NCBI RefSeq assembly: GCF_039993895.1
Contig: NZ_CP121194.1
Location: 2,976,001 to 3,040,000 of the forward strand
DNA from: Edaphobacter paludis
Lineage (GTDB): Bacteria > Acidobacteriota > Terriglobia > Terriglobales > Acidobacteriaceae
DNA length: 64,000 bases
Direction of reading: 5' to 3'
Shown: positions 1 through 8,209 of the stretch, one piece after another
Layout of the letters: every line of letters starts with the position of its first letter
How positions within the stretch are numbered: the first letter of the stretch is position 1
The notes under the pieces: generated by a model
What the model was told of the DNA's origin: nothing
The model's input: only the letters and a program-made list of their open reading frames with translations
The model's database searches: none
Program-made: the position numbers and the translations under genes

Positions 1-366
1 GAGAGAGACGGCATTCTCTTCAAGATTGCCAACGATCCCCGCATCACGCGAGTGGGAGCAGTGCTGCGAAAATATTCGCTGGATGAGCTGCCGCAGTTTT
101 ATAACGTGCTGCGCGGAGATATGAGCCTGGTGGGTCCGCGGCCTCCCATGGCTGCCGAGGTCGAGCAGTATGACCTGGCGCACCTGCGCAGGCTGGATGT
201 GCTGCCAGGAATTACCGGGCTTTGGCAGGTGGAGGCCCGACAGGACCCGTCGTTCGACAGCTATATCTCGCTGGATACGGCTTATGTGGAGAACTGGAGC
301 CTCTGGCTTGACCTAAAGATTCTGGCGCGAACGGTGCATGTAGTGTTGAGCGGAACGGGCACCTAA
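1..366 (+). CDS. Sugar transferase, C-terminal part (undecaprenyl-phosphate sugar phosphotransferase family)
   Basis: The reading frame is open from the first base, so the 5' part lies outside the window; 121 residues are visible. They carry hallmarks of the bacterial sugar transferase domain: KYSLDELPQFYNVLRGDMS, then VGPRPP, then LPGITGLWQV. Proteins of this family transfer a sugar-1-phosphate to undecaprenyl phosphate at the inner membrane, the first step of exopolysaccharide or O-antigen assembly. The C-terminal end looks complete, stopping at TAA 18 bp before the nadE start. The sugar specificity and any N-terminal membrane segments cannot be judged from this fragment. Confidence 0.86.
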   Translation, partial: ERDGILFKIANDPRITRVGAVLRKYSLDELPQFYNVLRGDMSLVGPRPPMAAEVEQYDLAHLRRLDVLPGITGLWQVEARQDPSFDSYISLDTAYVENWSLWLDLKILARTVHVVLSGTGT

Positions 367-383
367 GCAGTAGACTTAGACCT

Positions 384-2072
384 GTGAAGATAGCTCTCGC
401 GCAGATTAATCCGACGGTTGGGGACTTCGCCGGGAATACCAAAAAGATACTTGAATATGCTGCACGCGCTCATGAACAGGGCGTGAGCCTGGTTATCTTT
501 CCGGAGCTTGCGGTATGCGGATATCCGCCCGCTGATTTTCTGGAGAAGGCTTCCTTTATCGCCCGTGCGGATCAGGGGGCGGCAGAGATTGCTTCATGGA
601 CGGCAGGGAGCGGGCGTCCGGCGATTTTGTGCGGAACGGTGATGCCGACTCAATCGCCCGTAGGCAAGCGCGTGCGCAATGTGGCTGCATTACTGCGTGG
701 CGGACACGTTAGTTTTGTGCAGCAGAAGATGCTGCTGCCGTTCTATGACGTGTTCGATGAGCAGCGCTACTTTGAGCCTGCGGTTGAGCAGACCCTGACG
801 GTTTTTGATGGACAACCGCTGGCGATTACGATCTGCGAGGATGCCTGGAACGATAAGGGATTCTGGCCGCGGCCCATGTACCAGGTAGATCCGGTGGAGG
901 CCCTGATGGGGCAGTGGGGCGCGCAGCCGGACGATTTGGCTGGAAAGCAGCGGATTATCTTGAATATTTCAGCGTCGCCGTACTGGCAGGGTAAGCCCGA
1001 GGTGCGACAGAAGATGCTGGCGGCTCTGGCGGAGCGCCATGGCGCTTACGTCGCTATGGTGAACCAGGTGGGCGGTAACGATGGATTGGTCTTTGATGGC
1101 TCATCGCTCGTGATTGGGCCAAAGGGTCGCGTCCTGGCACGGGGAAGTTCGTTCGCTGAGGACCTTGTGATCTTTGATACTGTGGGCTTTGGGTCTGGCG
1201 CGACGGCAGCTAGTGCTCCTGCGTCGGATGAGACTGCGGAGGTTTGGAAGGCTCTGGTGCTGGGGACGCGGGACTATGTGCGCAAGTGCGGATTTACCAG
1301 GGCGGTGGTGGGACTGAGCGGAGGCATCGATTCGGCGCTGGTGGCGGCGATTGCGGTGGAGGCGCTGGGGGCGGAGAACGTCCTTGGAGTAGGAATGCCG
1401 AGCGAGTATTCTTCTCTGGGATCGATTGAAGATGCGAGGGCCTTGGCGAAGAATCTTGGAGTGAGGTTCGAGCTGTTGCCGATCCATGATGTGTTTGCTC
1501 AGTATCAACAGACATTGAGGCCTCTCTTTGAAGGAACGCCGTTTGGGCTGGCGGAAGAGAATTTGCAGGCCCGGATACGCGGCTCGCTGCTGATGGCGTT
1601 GGCGAACAAGTTCGGTTCACTGGTGCTGACGACGGGCAATAAGAGCGAGATGTCGACGGGCTATTGCACGCTTTACGGTGATATGGTGGGCGCGCTGGCA
1701 GTGATTGGCGACGTAATGAAGACGAAGGTCTACAAGCTGAGCCGGTATGTGAACCGGAAGCGCGAGGTGATCCCATGGGCGACGATCGAGAAGCCGCCGT
1801 CGGCAGAGTTGCGGCCAGAGCAACGGGATACGGACTCGTTACCACCCTATGAGGTGCTGGACCCGATCCTGGAGGCCTACGTGGAACGATACTGTTCCGC
1901 CGAACAGATTGCGGAGGAGCAGGAGGTTGACGTTGCTCTGGTACGGTCCGTCCTACAATTGGTTGAGCGCAGCGAATACAAGCGGCAGCAGGCGGCGCCG
2001 GTGCTGAAGGTAACAAGAAAATCGTTTGGAACGGGCCGCCGGTTTCCCATAGCGGTCCGGGTTCAGGTGTAA
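384..2072 (+). CDS. nadE: Glutamine-dependent NAD+ synthetase
   Basis: 562 residues, normal for the glutaminase-fused NadE. It amidates deamido-NAD+ with glutamine as nitrogen donor, the last step of NAD synthesis, in the cytoplasm. The N-terminal nitrilase-like glutaminase domain shows the Glu-Lys-Cys triad candidates E41 (FPELAVCGYP), K115 (QQKMLLPFYD) and C151 (ITICEDAW). The C-terminal ATP-pyrophosphatase synthetase domain carries the P-loop SGGIDS at 312-317 and LTTGNKSEM further on. Translation starts at GTG because no upstream alternative fits the conserved N-terminus; the ribosome binding site is weak. The gene ends inside the first unit of a perfect 15-bp tandem repeat, which encodes its last residues (Val-Gln-Val) and the stop. 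Confidence 0.96.
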   Translation: MKIALAQINPTVGDFAGNTKKILEYAARAHEQGVSLVIFPELAVCGYPPADFLEKASFIARADQGAAEIASWTAGSGRPAILCGTVMPTQSPVGKRVRNVAALLRGGHVSFVQQKMLLPFYDVFDEQRYFEPAVEQTLTVFDGQPLAITICEDAWNDKGFWPRPMYQVDPVEALMGQWGAQPDDLAGKQRIILNISASPYWQGKPEVRQKMLAALAERHGAYVAMVNQVGGNDGLVFDGSSLVIGPKGRVLARGSSFAEDLVIFDTVGFGSGATAASAPASDETAEVWKALVLGTRDYVRKCGFTRAVVGLSGGIDSALVAAIAVEALGAENVLGVGMPSEYSSLGSIEDARALAKNLGVRFELLPIHDVFAQYQQTLRPLFEGTPFGLAEENLQARIRGSLLMALANKFGSLVLTTGNKSEMSTGYCTLYGDMVGALAVIGDVMKTKVYKLSRYVNRKREVIPWATIEKPPSAELRPEQRDTDSLPPYEVLDPILEAYVERYCSAEQIAEEQEVDVALVRSVLQLVERSEYKRQQAAPVLKVTRKSFGTGRRFPIAVRVQV

Positions 2073-2149
2073 TAGGTTCAGGTGTAATAGGTTCAGGTGT
2101 AATAGGTTCAGGTGTAATAGGTTCAGGTGTAATAGGTTCAGGTGTAATA
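2060..2149. repeat. Perfect tandem repeat, 6 x 15 bp, at the nadE stop codon
   Basis: Six identical head-to-tail copies of GGTTCAGGTGTAATA occupy 2060-2149 with no mismatches. The nadE stop codon TAA is in copy 1. In the nadE frame every unit reads Val-Gln-Val-stop-stop, so copy number can change without altering the protein. The period is a multiple of three and the repeat ends about 40 bp before the next gene start. Perfect identity suggests recent expansion by replication slippage. Confidence 0.97.
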
Positions 2150-2190
2150 GAAGTGCTGCACGCGTAGAGCGGCGGCGGAGGAAAGATTCT

Positions 2191-3237
2191 TTGAAGATTT
2201 CAAAATGGATGTTGGCAGGATTGGCGTCAGTTCTCAGCGTTGCTGTAGTCGCGGGGGCACAGACAGGGACGACGGGTACGGCACCGAAGACAAACGCTCC
2301 GGCTCCGGCGCTGCATTTGAACGATCTGGGACAGACGGTCAAAGCGGACCCGTTTCCGCCTGCGAACCCGAAATACTTTACTGCACCTTCGCCGACGGTA
2401 GATACGGTGAATGCTTTTCTCAAGGCATTGTGGGGATACGATGACAACCGTATCTGGCGGGTTGAAGCCATCCAGACGACAGCCGCGCCGGGCGTGAGCA
2501 AGGTCGTTGTCTTTATCTCGGATAAGTCCCCGAATGCGAAGGTGCAGACCGCAGCATTTTTTGTTACGCCAGACGGGAACCATGTGATTGCCGGCGATGG
2601 CGTAGTTCCGTTTGGCGCGACGCCGTTTGCAGAGCTGCGCAAGATACTGCAGACGCGTGCCGATGGCGCGTCGCGTGGAGCGGCAAGCAAGGACTTGTTG
2701 CTGGTTGAGTTTGCTGATCTGGAATGCCCGCACTGCAAGGAAGCGCAGGCGACGATGGACCAGTTGGTGAAGGATTTCCCGAATGCTCGCGTGGTCTTTC
2801 AGAGCTTTCCCCTGGCGCAGATTCATCCCTTCGCATTCAAGGCTGCGGCTTATGGATATTGCGTGCAGAAGCAGAAGAATGACGCCTTCTTTACATACGC
2901 CTCGGCGGTATTCGACACGCAGGCTGGTTTGACGGCGGAGACGGCTGACGCCACGCTGAAGAACGCCGTGACCAAGGCTGGACTTGATCCGGCTGCGATC
3001 GATGCGTGTGCGGCGACGCCGGCCATCAAGGAGCAGGTGAATGCTTCGATCAAGCTCGCGGAAGATGTGGGAGTGAATCAGACGCCGGAGCTTGCTGTGA
3101 ATGGGCATCTTCTGCCGATTTCGCAGGTTCCGTACGAGACGCTGAAAAAGATCATTGCTTATCAGGCGCAGTTGGACGGCGTGAGTACAGGAGCGAGTGC
3201 TTCTACTGCTTCTGCTCCATCCCTTGCCGGTAAGTAA
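2191..3237 (+). CDS. Exported DsbA-like thioredoxin-fold protein (CPHC)
   Basis: 348 residues with a cleavable-looking signal peptide (about residues 1-23, ending VVAGAQ), so it should act in the periplasm. A region of about 120 residues without a recognised domain is followed by a DsbA/thioredoxin_4 type domain from about 166. Its active-site motif C179-P-H-C182 lies in the context VEFADLECPHC, and a QTPELAVNG segment supplies the expected cis-proline. Such proteins oxidise or isomerise disulfides in exported proteins. The TTG start is chosen because a strong GGAGGAAAG lies just upstream; an ATG six codons later would shorten the signal peptide. A good intrinsic terminator follows at 3257. 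The specific partner is unknown. Confidence 0.87.
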   Translation: MKISKWMLAGLASVLSVAVVAGAQTGTTGTAPKTNAPAPALHLNDLGQTVKADPFPPANPKYFTAPSPTVDTVNAFLKALWGYDDNRIWRVEAIQTTAAPGVSKVVVFISDKSPNAKVQTAAFFVTPDGNHVIAGDGVVPFGATPFAELRKILQTRADGASRGAASKDLLLVEFADLECPHCKEAQATMDQLVKDFPNARVVFQSFPLAQIHPFAFKAAAYGYCVQKQKNDAFFTYASAVFDTQAGLTAETADATLKNAVTKAGLDPAAIDACAATPAIKEQVNASIKLAEDVGVNQTPELAVNGHLLPISQVPYETLKKIIAYQAQLDGVSTGASASTASAPSLAGK

Positions 3238-3256
3238 TCTAAAGGAAGTTATCGAA

Positions 3257-3286
3257 GGGCGCATCCGAAATGGATGTGCCCTTTTT
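3257..3286 (+). terminator. Intrinsic terminator of the DsbA-like gene
   Basis: GGGCGCATCC, a five-base loop GAAAT, then GGATGTGCCC form a 10-bp stem with one G-U pair, directly followed by TTTTT. It lies 20 bp after the DsbA-like stop codon and before the convergent purU stop. Confidence 0.88.
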
Positions 3287-3302
3287 ATGGTCGCGAGAAA
3301 AA

Positions 3303-4160
3303 CTAGGCGAAGATTACGGTTTTGTTGGCATAGGAGAGGATGCGGTAGTTGAGGTGCCAGCGAACGGCGCGAGAGAGGACGAGGCGCTCGAGATCGCGGC
3401 CCTTCTGGATGAGGTCGGGTAGCTGGTCATTCTGTGAGACGCGGGTGACATCCTGCTCGATGATGGGGCCTTCATCGAGGATCTCGGTGACATAGTGGCT
3501 GGTGGCTCCGATCAACTTGACTCCGCGGGCGAAGGCGGCATGGTAGGGACGCGCGCCCGTGAAGGCGGGCAGAAAAGAGTGGTGCACGTTGATGATGCGC
3601 TGCGGATAGGCGCGGACGAACTCCGCCGAGAGGACCTGCATGTAGCGGGCGAGGACGACCATATCGATGGAATTAGCGCTGAGCAACGCAAGCTGCTGTT
3701 CTTCCACCTGCGTTTTATTGGCGGCGGTAAGGGGAAGATAGTGGAAGGGGATCTTGTGGAAGTCAGCCAGGGGGCGTGCCGCTTCGTGGTTGCTGATGAT
3801 GAGCGCGAGGTTGCAGCTCAGCTCTCCCGTCTGGTGGCGATGGAGCAGGTCGGCCAGGCAGTGGAGGTAGTGAGAGACAAAGATGGCTACGTTCTGGGGC
3901 GGAGTGGCGAAGGTGAGGCGCCAGTTCATCTTGAACCGCTCTGCAAGGGGCGCGAAGGCTGCGTGAAAGTGCGATTCGTCGCAAAGGGTGTCATCGGTGG
4001 CGAACTCGATGCGCATGAAGAAGAGGCCCAGCTCTACGTCCTGATGCTGGTCGGCGTTGAGGATGTTGGCGTCGTATTGCTGGACCAGGAAGTTGGCGAT
4101 GGCGGCGACGAGACCTTTGCGGTCGGGGCAGTCGATGAGAAGAACAGCGGTCTTGGGCAT
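3303..4160 (-). CDS. purU: Formyltetrahydrofolate deformylase
   Basis: 285 residues from the ATG at 4160. The enzyme hydrolyses 10-formyltetrahydrofolate to formate and tetrahydrofolate, balancing one-carbon pools and feeding formate to purine synthesis. An N-terminal ACT domain (about 1-80, starting TAVLLIDCPDRKG) precedes a formyl-transferase domain. That domain has INVHHSFLPAFTGARPYHAA, which includes the Asn and His of the active site, and the catalytic Asp region EILDEGPIIEQD. A longer frame could begin at a TTG at 4205, but family members start just before the ACT domain, so ATG 4160 is preferred even though no clear ribosome binding site is visible. It converges on the DsbA-like gene. 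Confidence 0.95.
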   Translation of the reverse strand: MPKTAVLLIDCPDRKGLVAAIANFLVQQYDANILNADQHQDVELGLFFMRIEFATDDTLCDESHFHAAFAPLAERFKMNWRLTFATPPQNVAIFVSHYLHCLADLLHRHQTGELSCNLALIISNHEAARPLADFHKIPFHYLPLTAANKTQVEEQQLALLSANSIDMVVLARYMQVLSAEFVRAYPQRIINVHHSFLPAFTGARPYHAAFARGVKLIGATSHYVTEILDEGPIIEQDVTRVSQNDQLPDLIQKGRDLERLVLSRAVRWHLNYRILSYANKTVIFA

Positions 4161-4285
4161 GGCGATGAATTGATTAGAGCATTTTCTGGGTGGCCGTTGG
4201 GACAAATGCCGGATGCCCCATGTCTCAGAATCGGGACATGGGGAATCCAGGCAGAATCTTCACGGTGACGCAGAGAGATGTGGTT

Positions 4286-4570
4286 TCAGGCCAGGCGTTG
4301 AAACGGTCTGGACAGCGGTAGCTTTACGCGAGCCGCGTCGATGAAACTTTCGCGCTCGACTTTCTGTTTACTCTCTGCTGTCCGCGAGGCGGCTTTAGGC
4401 TTTGGTGGGCCAGCCCAGGACTCCTCCTCAATCAGTGCCGCGGTTGCGCGGTCGTAGCCCATGCGCTCGAGGATGGGCATCTCGTCGCGGTCGCTGGACT
4501 CTGCGACGGTCTGTTCCAATGTTTCGCAGACAGGGATCTTGGCGCTCTCACTTGTATTTCCTGCGGACAT
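4286..4570 (-). CDS. Hypothetical protein, uncertain
   Basis: An open frame of 94 residues from ATG 4570, extendable to a TTG at 4669 that would run through the hairpin at 4628. The product is hydrophilic, rich in Glu, Ala and Lys, with a C-terminal basic patch (RVKLPLSRPFQRLA). No family is recognised, and no good ribosome binding site precedes the ATG. It is listed because the 620 bp between purU and the GH105 gene would otherwise be empty and the opposite-strand frames look worse. It may be a chance frame. Confidence 0.3.
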   Translation of the reverse strand: MSAGNTSESAKIPVCETLEQTVAESSDRDEMPILERMGYDRATAALIEEESWAGPPKPKAASRTAESKQKVERESFIDAARVKLPLSRPFQRLA

Positions 4571-4627
4571 CACCGAGGCCGTGAAGTTGGCGGTGAGGCG
4601 CTGGGCGCATTTCTGTCCACATACAAA

Positions 4628-4655
4628 GAAGCCCCGGTCCAAAGACCGGGGCTTC
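4628..4655. terminator. Perfect 12-bp hairpin, probable terminator of the GH105 gene
   Basis: GAAGCCCCGGTC, loop CAAA, GACCGGGGCTTC: a perfect 12-bp stem with a tetraloop. Reading the minus strand it is followed by TTTGTATG, so it could end transcription of the hydrolase gene whose stop is at 4781. It also sits at the left end of the repeat element described at 4692, in the same relative position as the hairpin at 40291, so it may belong to that element. Confidence 0.6.
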
Positions 4656-4691
4656 CAATTTTGCCGCAAAATCCAGACTCAAGTCCACCAT

Positions 4692-4771
4692 CAAGTCCAG
4701 ATCTAAACTCCCTCGTTCGAAGACTTTAGGACCTAAAGTACAGGGGGTATCTCCGGAAAGGAAGCATCATG
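4692..4771 (+). repeat. Dispersed repeat, copy A
   Basis: About 80 bp that align with 40334-40413 at roughly 75-80 percent by eye. Shared blocks in order are AAGTCCAGA, TAAA, TTCGAAGACTTTA, CTAAAGTAC, a run of G, TA-CTCC and GCATCATG. The outer part is itself partly self-complementary (TTTAG...CTAAA). A GC-rich hairpin precedes both copies. No coding frame is shared. The strand given is the one on which the two copies align in the same direction. Confidence 0.75.
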
Positions 4772-4780
4772 CCAGTCGAG

Positions 4781-6679
4781 CTACTGCCGCACCGCCCAGC
4801 CAGCCAGATCGATCGCCCCGGCTAAGTTGTCATACTTCTCTGGCAGATGGTTCCGCCGGTCCACATACTCGTTGTAGACCCACGGATCGACCACGGCGAA
4901 CACCGTTCCCTTACCATACCTCGCCACCGCGATCATCACATCGCTGCCCTTGGTGACCACGGCCTTCGCTGGTCCCTTCACCGAGATCGTGCAGGTGTCC
5001 TTCATATAAGCCAGGTGAGGATGTTCAAACACACCCGTACCTGCCGGAATCTCCAGCTCCCCTGCCGGAAGGTCGTCACCGACGACGTGGTTCACCAACA
5101 CCTGGTTGAAGTGAATGCCAAACCGCTCGCTGAGAGTGTTGAAATGCTCAAACTCCGCATTCGGCCCATCGTTCTCCATCAGCAGCAGAACGCCGCCCCT
5201 CTTCACCCAGTCGGCGATCACCTTGCCACTCTCTTCGTCCATGTAATGCGGGTTCGGATTCTTCGACGGAATATCCGGCGACGCCAGAATATAGATCTGC
5301 GCCTTCTTCAGATCCGCCGCAGTCGGTGCCGTCTTCTCAGTCGCCAGTTTCGCGCCATATCGCTGAAACACCCGTCCAAAAAACGCGAAGCCACTGTTCG
5401 AGTCATCGTCCCATTTGTAATGAAACAGCTCCGTCTGTCCCGCTGCATTCTGCCGCGTCTGCGAGTTGAACCACGCATCAACCAGCACCGTCTTTCCCTG
5501 TCCCAAAGCCTCAGTCGATGCCTGCTCCATCTCGCTTCCCGCCAACAGAAACGCGCCAATGCCTTTGGCATCGTTCACCCGCGTCTTCTCGCCGATGTAG
5601 TAGTCATAGCTTCCCGAGCGATAAGGCTTTCCTCCCAATCCTCCAACCGCTACTGTCCCGCTCAGCGCCATCTTTCCATCGGCAGTTGTCACAAACGCCT
5701 TCTGGACTCCGTCCCATCCGCGCCGCGCGCTGACCTCATCCGCCTGCGGCAGATAACCCATGCGAACGCCCTTGGCCAGCGCATAGACGAACATGCAGCT
5801 ATCCGAAGCCTCCGTATAGTTGCCCGCTTTTCCGCCCTTGTCCATCACCTGCCACCAAAGACCGGTCTTCGCATCCTGATACTTCACCACCGCAGCCATC
5901 GTCCGGTTCAGCGCAGCGACAAGCTCTGGCCGCTGCGGCTGGTCCTGAGGCAACCAGTCCAGAACATCGACCAGCGCCATCGCATACCAACCCATCGCCC
6001 GTCCCCAGACCTCTGGCGACAAACCCGTCTGCGGATTCGCCCAAGGCATCTTCTCCGACTCATCCCATCCATGTCGCATCAGCCCGGTCTTCGGCTCGCG
6101 CATGTGAGCATCCATCAGCAGCAACTGCTTGGCAATATCGGCAAAGTCTCCGGACTCATGGAACGTAGCAGCATAAGCTGCACGAAACGGCTCCGCCATA
6201 TAAGCGCCATCCAGCCACATCTGGTTGGGATAGATCTGTTTATGCCAATAACCGCCGCTCGCCGTCCTCGGCTGCGCCTCAAGCTGATCGTGCAGGAACT
6301 TCGCCGCCTTGTAGTACTTCGGCTGCTGCGTCACCCGATAGACCAGCAAAACCGCTCGACCCAGCTCGATGTTGTCCAGACTGTGCGCCTCGGGCTTGTA
6401 TCCCGTGATCGTTCCATCTGCCGTCACATACTTATCGACCGCAGCCTTGATGTAGTGGAAGTCCTGCCCGTCCGCCGTCGTATGCCACTCCGCTGCCATT
6501 CCATCCAGCAGCACGCCCTCTTCATATCCCCAGGTTGCCGGATGTCCCGTCGTCGTAATGACTCCCGCGGGCCACTCCGCGATCACCGTAGCCGCCATCT
6601 TTTGCGAAGGCGATTCCTGCGCCACCATCCCCTGCGCACCCAAACATCCCAGCACCAGCAATCCCGCCAAAAACCTCAT
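4781..6679 (-). CDS. Secreted GH105-type unsaturated glucuronyl/rhamnogalacturonyl hydrolase with C-terminal DUF4350-like domain
   Basis: 632 residues with a signal peptide (1 to about 20, ending QGMVAQ). Residues about 25-380 resemble glycoside hydrolase family 105/88 (YteR-like): MWLDGAYMAEPF with the likely catalytic Asp157, WGRAMGWYAMALVDVLDWLP around 225-244, and SDSCMFVYALAKG. Such enzymes remove the unsaturated sugar left by pectin lyases. From about 395 to the end a second domain (YILASPDIPS..., ADWVKRGGVLLLMENDG) resembles the DUF4350/glutamine-amidotransferase-like fold often found beside carbohydrate enzymes. The fusion suggests periplasmic processing of plant-derived pectic oligosaccharides. 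The gene stands alone, with no transporter or lyase beside it, so the exact substrate is inferred only from the family. Confidence 0.86.
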   Translation of the reverse strand: MRFLAGLLVLGCLGAQGMVAQESPSQKMAATVIAEWPAGVITTTGHPATWGYEEGVLLDGMAAEWHTTADGQDFHYIKAAVDKYVTADGTITGYKPEAHSLDNIELGRAVLLVYRVTQQPKYYKAAKFLHDQLEAQPRTASGGYWHKQIYPNQMWLDGAYMAEPFRAAYAATFHESGDFADIAKQLLLMDAHMREPKTGLMRHGWDESEKMPWANPQTGLSPEVWGRAMGWYAMALVDVLDWLPQDQPQRPELVAALNRTMAAVVKYQDAKTGLWWQVMDKGGKAGNYTEASDSCMFVYALAKGVRMGYLPQADEVSARRGWDGVQKAFVTTADGKMALSGTVAVGGLGGKPYRSGSYDYYIGEKTRVNDAKGIGAFLLAGSEMEQASTEALGQGKTVLVDAWFNSQTRQNAAGQTELFHYKWDDDSNSGFAFFGRVFQRYGAKLATEKTAPTAADLKKAQIYILASPDIPSKNPNPHYMDEESGKVIADWVKRGGVLLLMENDGPNAEFEHFNTLSERFGIHFNQVLVNHVVGDDLPAGELEIPAGTGVFEHPHLAYMKDTCTISVKGPAKAVVTKGSDVMIAVARYGKGTVFAVVDPWVYNEYVDRRNHLPEKYDNLAGAIDLAGWAVRQ

Positions 6680-6819
6680 TCAAAGTCCCTTTCATAGCCA
6701 GCAGCAACACGCAAACCAGCATACCCCGTTCAAATCGGCTCTTGCAGGTTTGCTGTCGCACGCCGGACATCGAACCCCCTTCAGCGTTCCTTAATCCATC
6801 TGCGTTACCATCAACCCAG

Positions 6820-8187
6820 ATGACGTTCCGACGCTCCCTGCTCCTGCCGTTCCTGCTGACATCGTGCGCAGCGCTGTGTCAGACACCTTCCGTCACGCTC
6901 CCCGCCGGAACTCCGTTTCCTGTCCAGACGGACGATCATCTACCCATGCGCGTCGGCCAGCCTGTCCGCGCCGAACTCATCTACCCGGTCTATGTCGACA
7001 ATCAACTTGTCCTCCCCAAGCACACTATTCTCTCCGGTACGGTCATCAAGCTCCGCTCCGACCGCTCTCGCCGTATTCGCGCACGGCTCGGTGGCGACCT
7101 GACCCCCTTCCACATCCCCGTGGTCAGCTTCACCCAGATCATCCTTTCCGATGGTTCCACTCTTCCCTTCTCTTCAGGCCCCGCCACCGACGGCTCTCCC
7201 ATCTACCGCGCCGTCGCCCCGCCACCGACCAAAGGCGGATTCTTCCGCCAGCAGTTCGACAATGGTCTCTCTATCGCTCGCGACGATATCGCCATCTTTA
7301 TTGCTCCCGGCAGAGGCGACCGATTGAAACAGTTTGTCTACAATCGGCTGCCCTATCATCCCGAACGCATCGAAAAGGGCACAGCGTGGACTATAGAGAC
7401 GGGCGCTCCCCTAGACATTCCAGCCCAGCCAGCTCCTCCTGTAGTCGCAATTGCCCCTGCGCCAAAGCATCATTTCTGGCAGAAGCCGATCCCCGCAGCA
7501 GAGGCCCCGCCCGACAATGGTCCCGGCATGTGGACCATCCAGGCTTATCTCGCTAATCCCCTTAGCTCCGAGACTTCGACCGCCGGACAGGTCATCAAGG
7601 CCACCGTCGCCCAACCCATCTATAATCCGGACCACACCATCGCAATTCCCCAGGGCGCAACTCTCGTGGGCGCCGTGACCAGAGCAAAGCCGGCGCGGCG
7701 CTTCGGTCGTACCGGGACTCTGAACTTCAGCTTCCGCCAACTGACGCTTCCCGGAGGCGAGCCCCAGAATGTTGAAACCACCCTCACCGGCGCGGACTCC
7801 GATCAGGCGCTTGCACTCAACTCCGAGGGCCAGGTGAAGTCAAAGCCACAAGACAAGCTCAGTGTGCCCATCTTTCTCGCCCTTCTCGCCAGCCGCCCAC
7901 TGGATCGAGATCACCATGACGGCGGCGGCGACAACGGGCTTGGAAAAAATGCCGCTGGCGGCGCTGCCGGTCTGGGTTTCGTTGGATCTATCATCGGCCT
8001 CTCCGGCGTATCGCCGAACGTCGTGGCGGGCATCGGCTACTATGGAGCCGCGCTAGCCGTTTACTACAGATGGATCGCGCGCGGAAAGAAAATTACCTTC
8101 CCCCGCGATACCCGAATTGTCGTGCAGACGGTAGCTCGCCATTCTGAGGTCATGCACGCCGATCCATCACGCGCCATCCATCGATAA
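6820..8187 (+). CDS. Exported protein with two similar beta-rich repeats, function unknown
   Basis: 455 residues from ATG 6820; the frame runs further upstream, but a signal peptide (MTFRRSLLLPFLLTSCAALCQ) begins exactly here. Two related segments are visible. One at about 30-130 has VRAELIYPVYVDNQLVLPKH and then GTVIKLR. The other at about 250-345 has IKATVAQPIYNPDHTIAIPQGATLVGAV. Both pair a P-I/V-Y element with a following P-G/H-TxxxGxV element, reminiscent of the beta-rich domain of TrbI/VirB10-like proteins and common in exported acidobacterial proteins. A glycine-rich hydrophobic stretch (about 393-425) precedes a basic C-terminus. No secretion-system genes are nearby, so a role in conjugation is not supported. 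Confidence 0.72.
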   Translation: MTFRRSLLLPFLLTSCAALCQTPSVTLPAGTPFPVQTDDHLPMRVGQPVRAELIYPVYVDNQLVLPKHTILSGTVIKLRSDRSRRIRARLGGDLTPFHIPVVSFTQIILSDGSTLPFSSGPATDGSPIYRAVAPPPTKGGFFRQQFDNGLSIARDDIAIFIAPGRGDRLKQFVYNRLPYHPERIEKGTAWTIETGAPLDIPAQPAPPVVAIAPAPKHHFWQKPIPAAEAPPDNGPGMWTIQAYLANPLSSETSTAGQVIKATVAQPIYNPDHTIAIPQGATLVGAVTRAKPARRFGRTGTLNFSFRQLTLPGGEPQNVETTLTGADSDQALALNSEGQVKSKPQDKLSVPIFLALLASRPLDRDHHDGGGDNGLGKNAAGGAAGLGFVGSIIGLSGVSPNVVAGIGYYGAALAVYYRWIARGKKITFPRDTRIVVQTVARHSEVMHADPSRAIHR

Positions 8188-8209
8188 CGGAAGCGAGATC
8201 AATAGAGCA

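Noticed and set aside
2060..2149. Possible CRISPR-like array
   Set aside because: Units are contiguous 15-bp copies with no spacers and no cas genes, so it is a simple tandem repeat.
1953..2738. Minus-strand frame through the 15-bp repeat encoding repeated Leu-Leu-His-Leu-Asn
   Set aside because: The repeat simply lacks stops in that frame; there is no start signal, and the flanking parts are antisense to nadE and the DsbA-like gene.
4161..4205. TTG start at 4205 for purU
   Set aside because: It adds 15 residues outside the ACT domain, whereas ATG 4160 gives the family-typical N-terminus.
4847..6697. 616-residue open frame on the plus strand opposite the GH105 gene
   Set aside because: It is rich in Arg, His and Leu, has no family motif and lies exactly antisense to a clear glycoside hydrolase; it is a shadow of GC-rich codon use.
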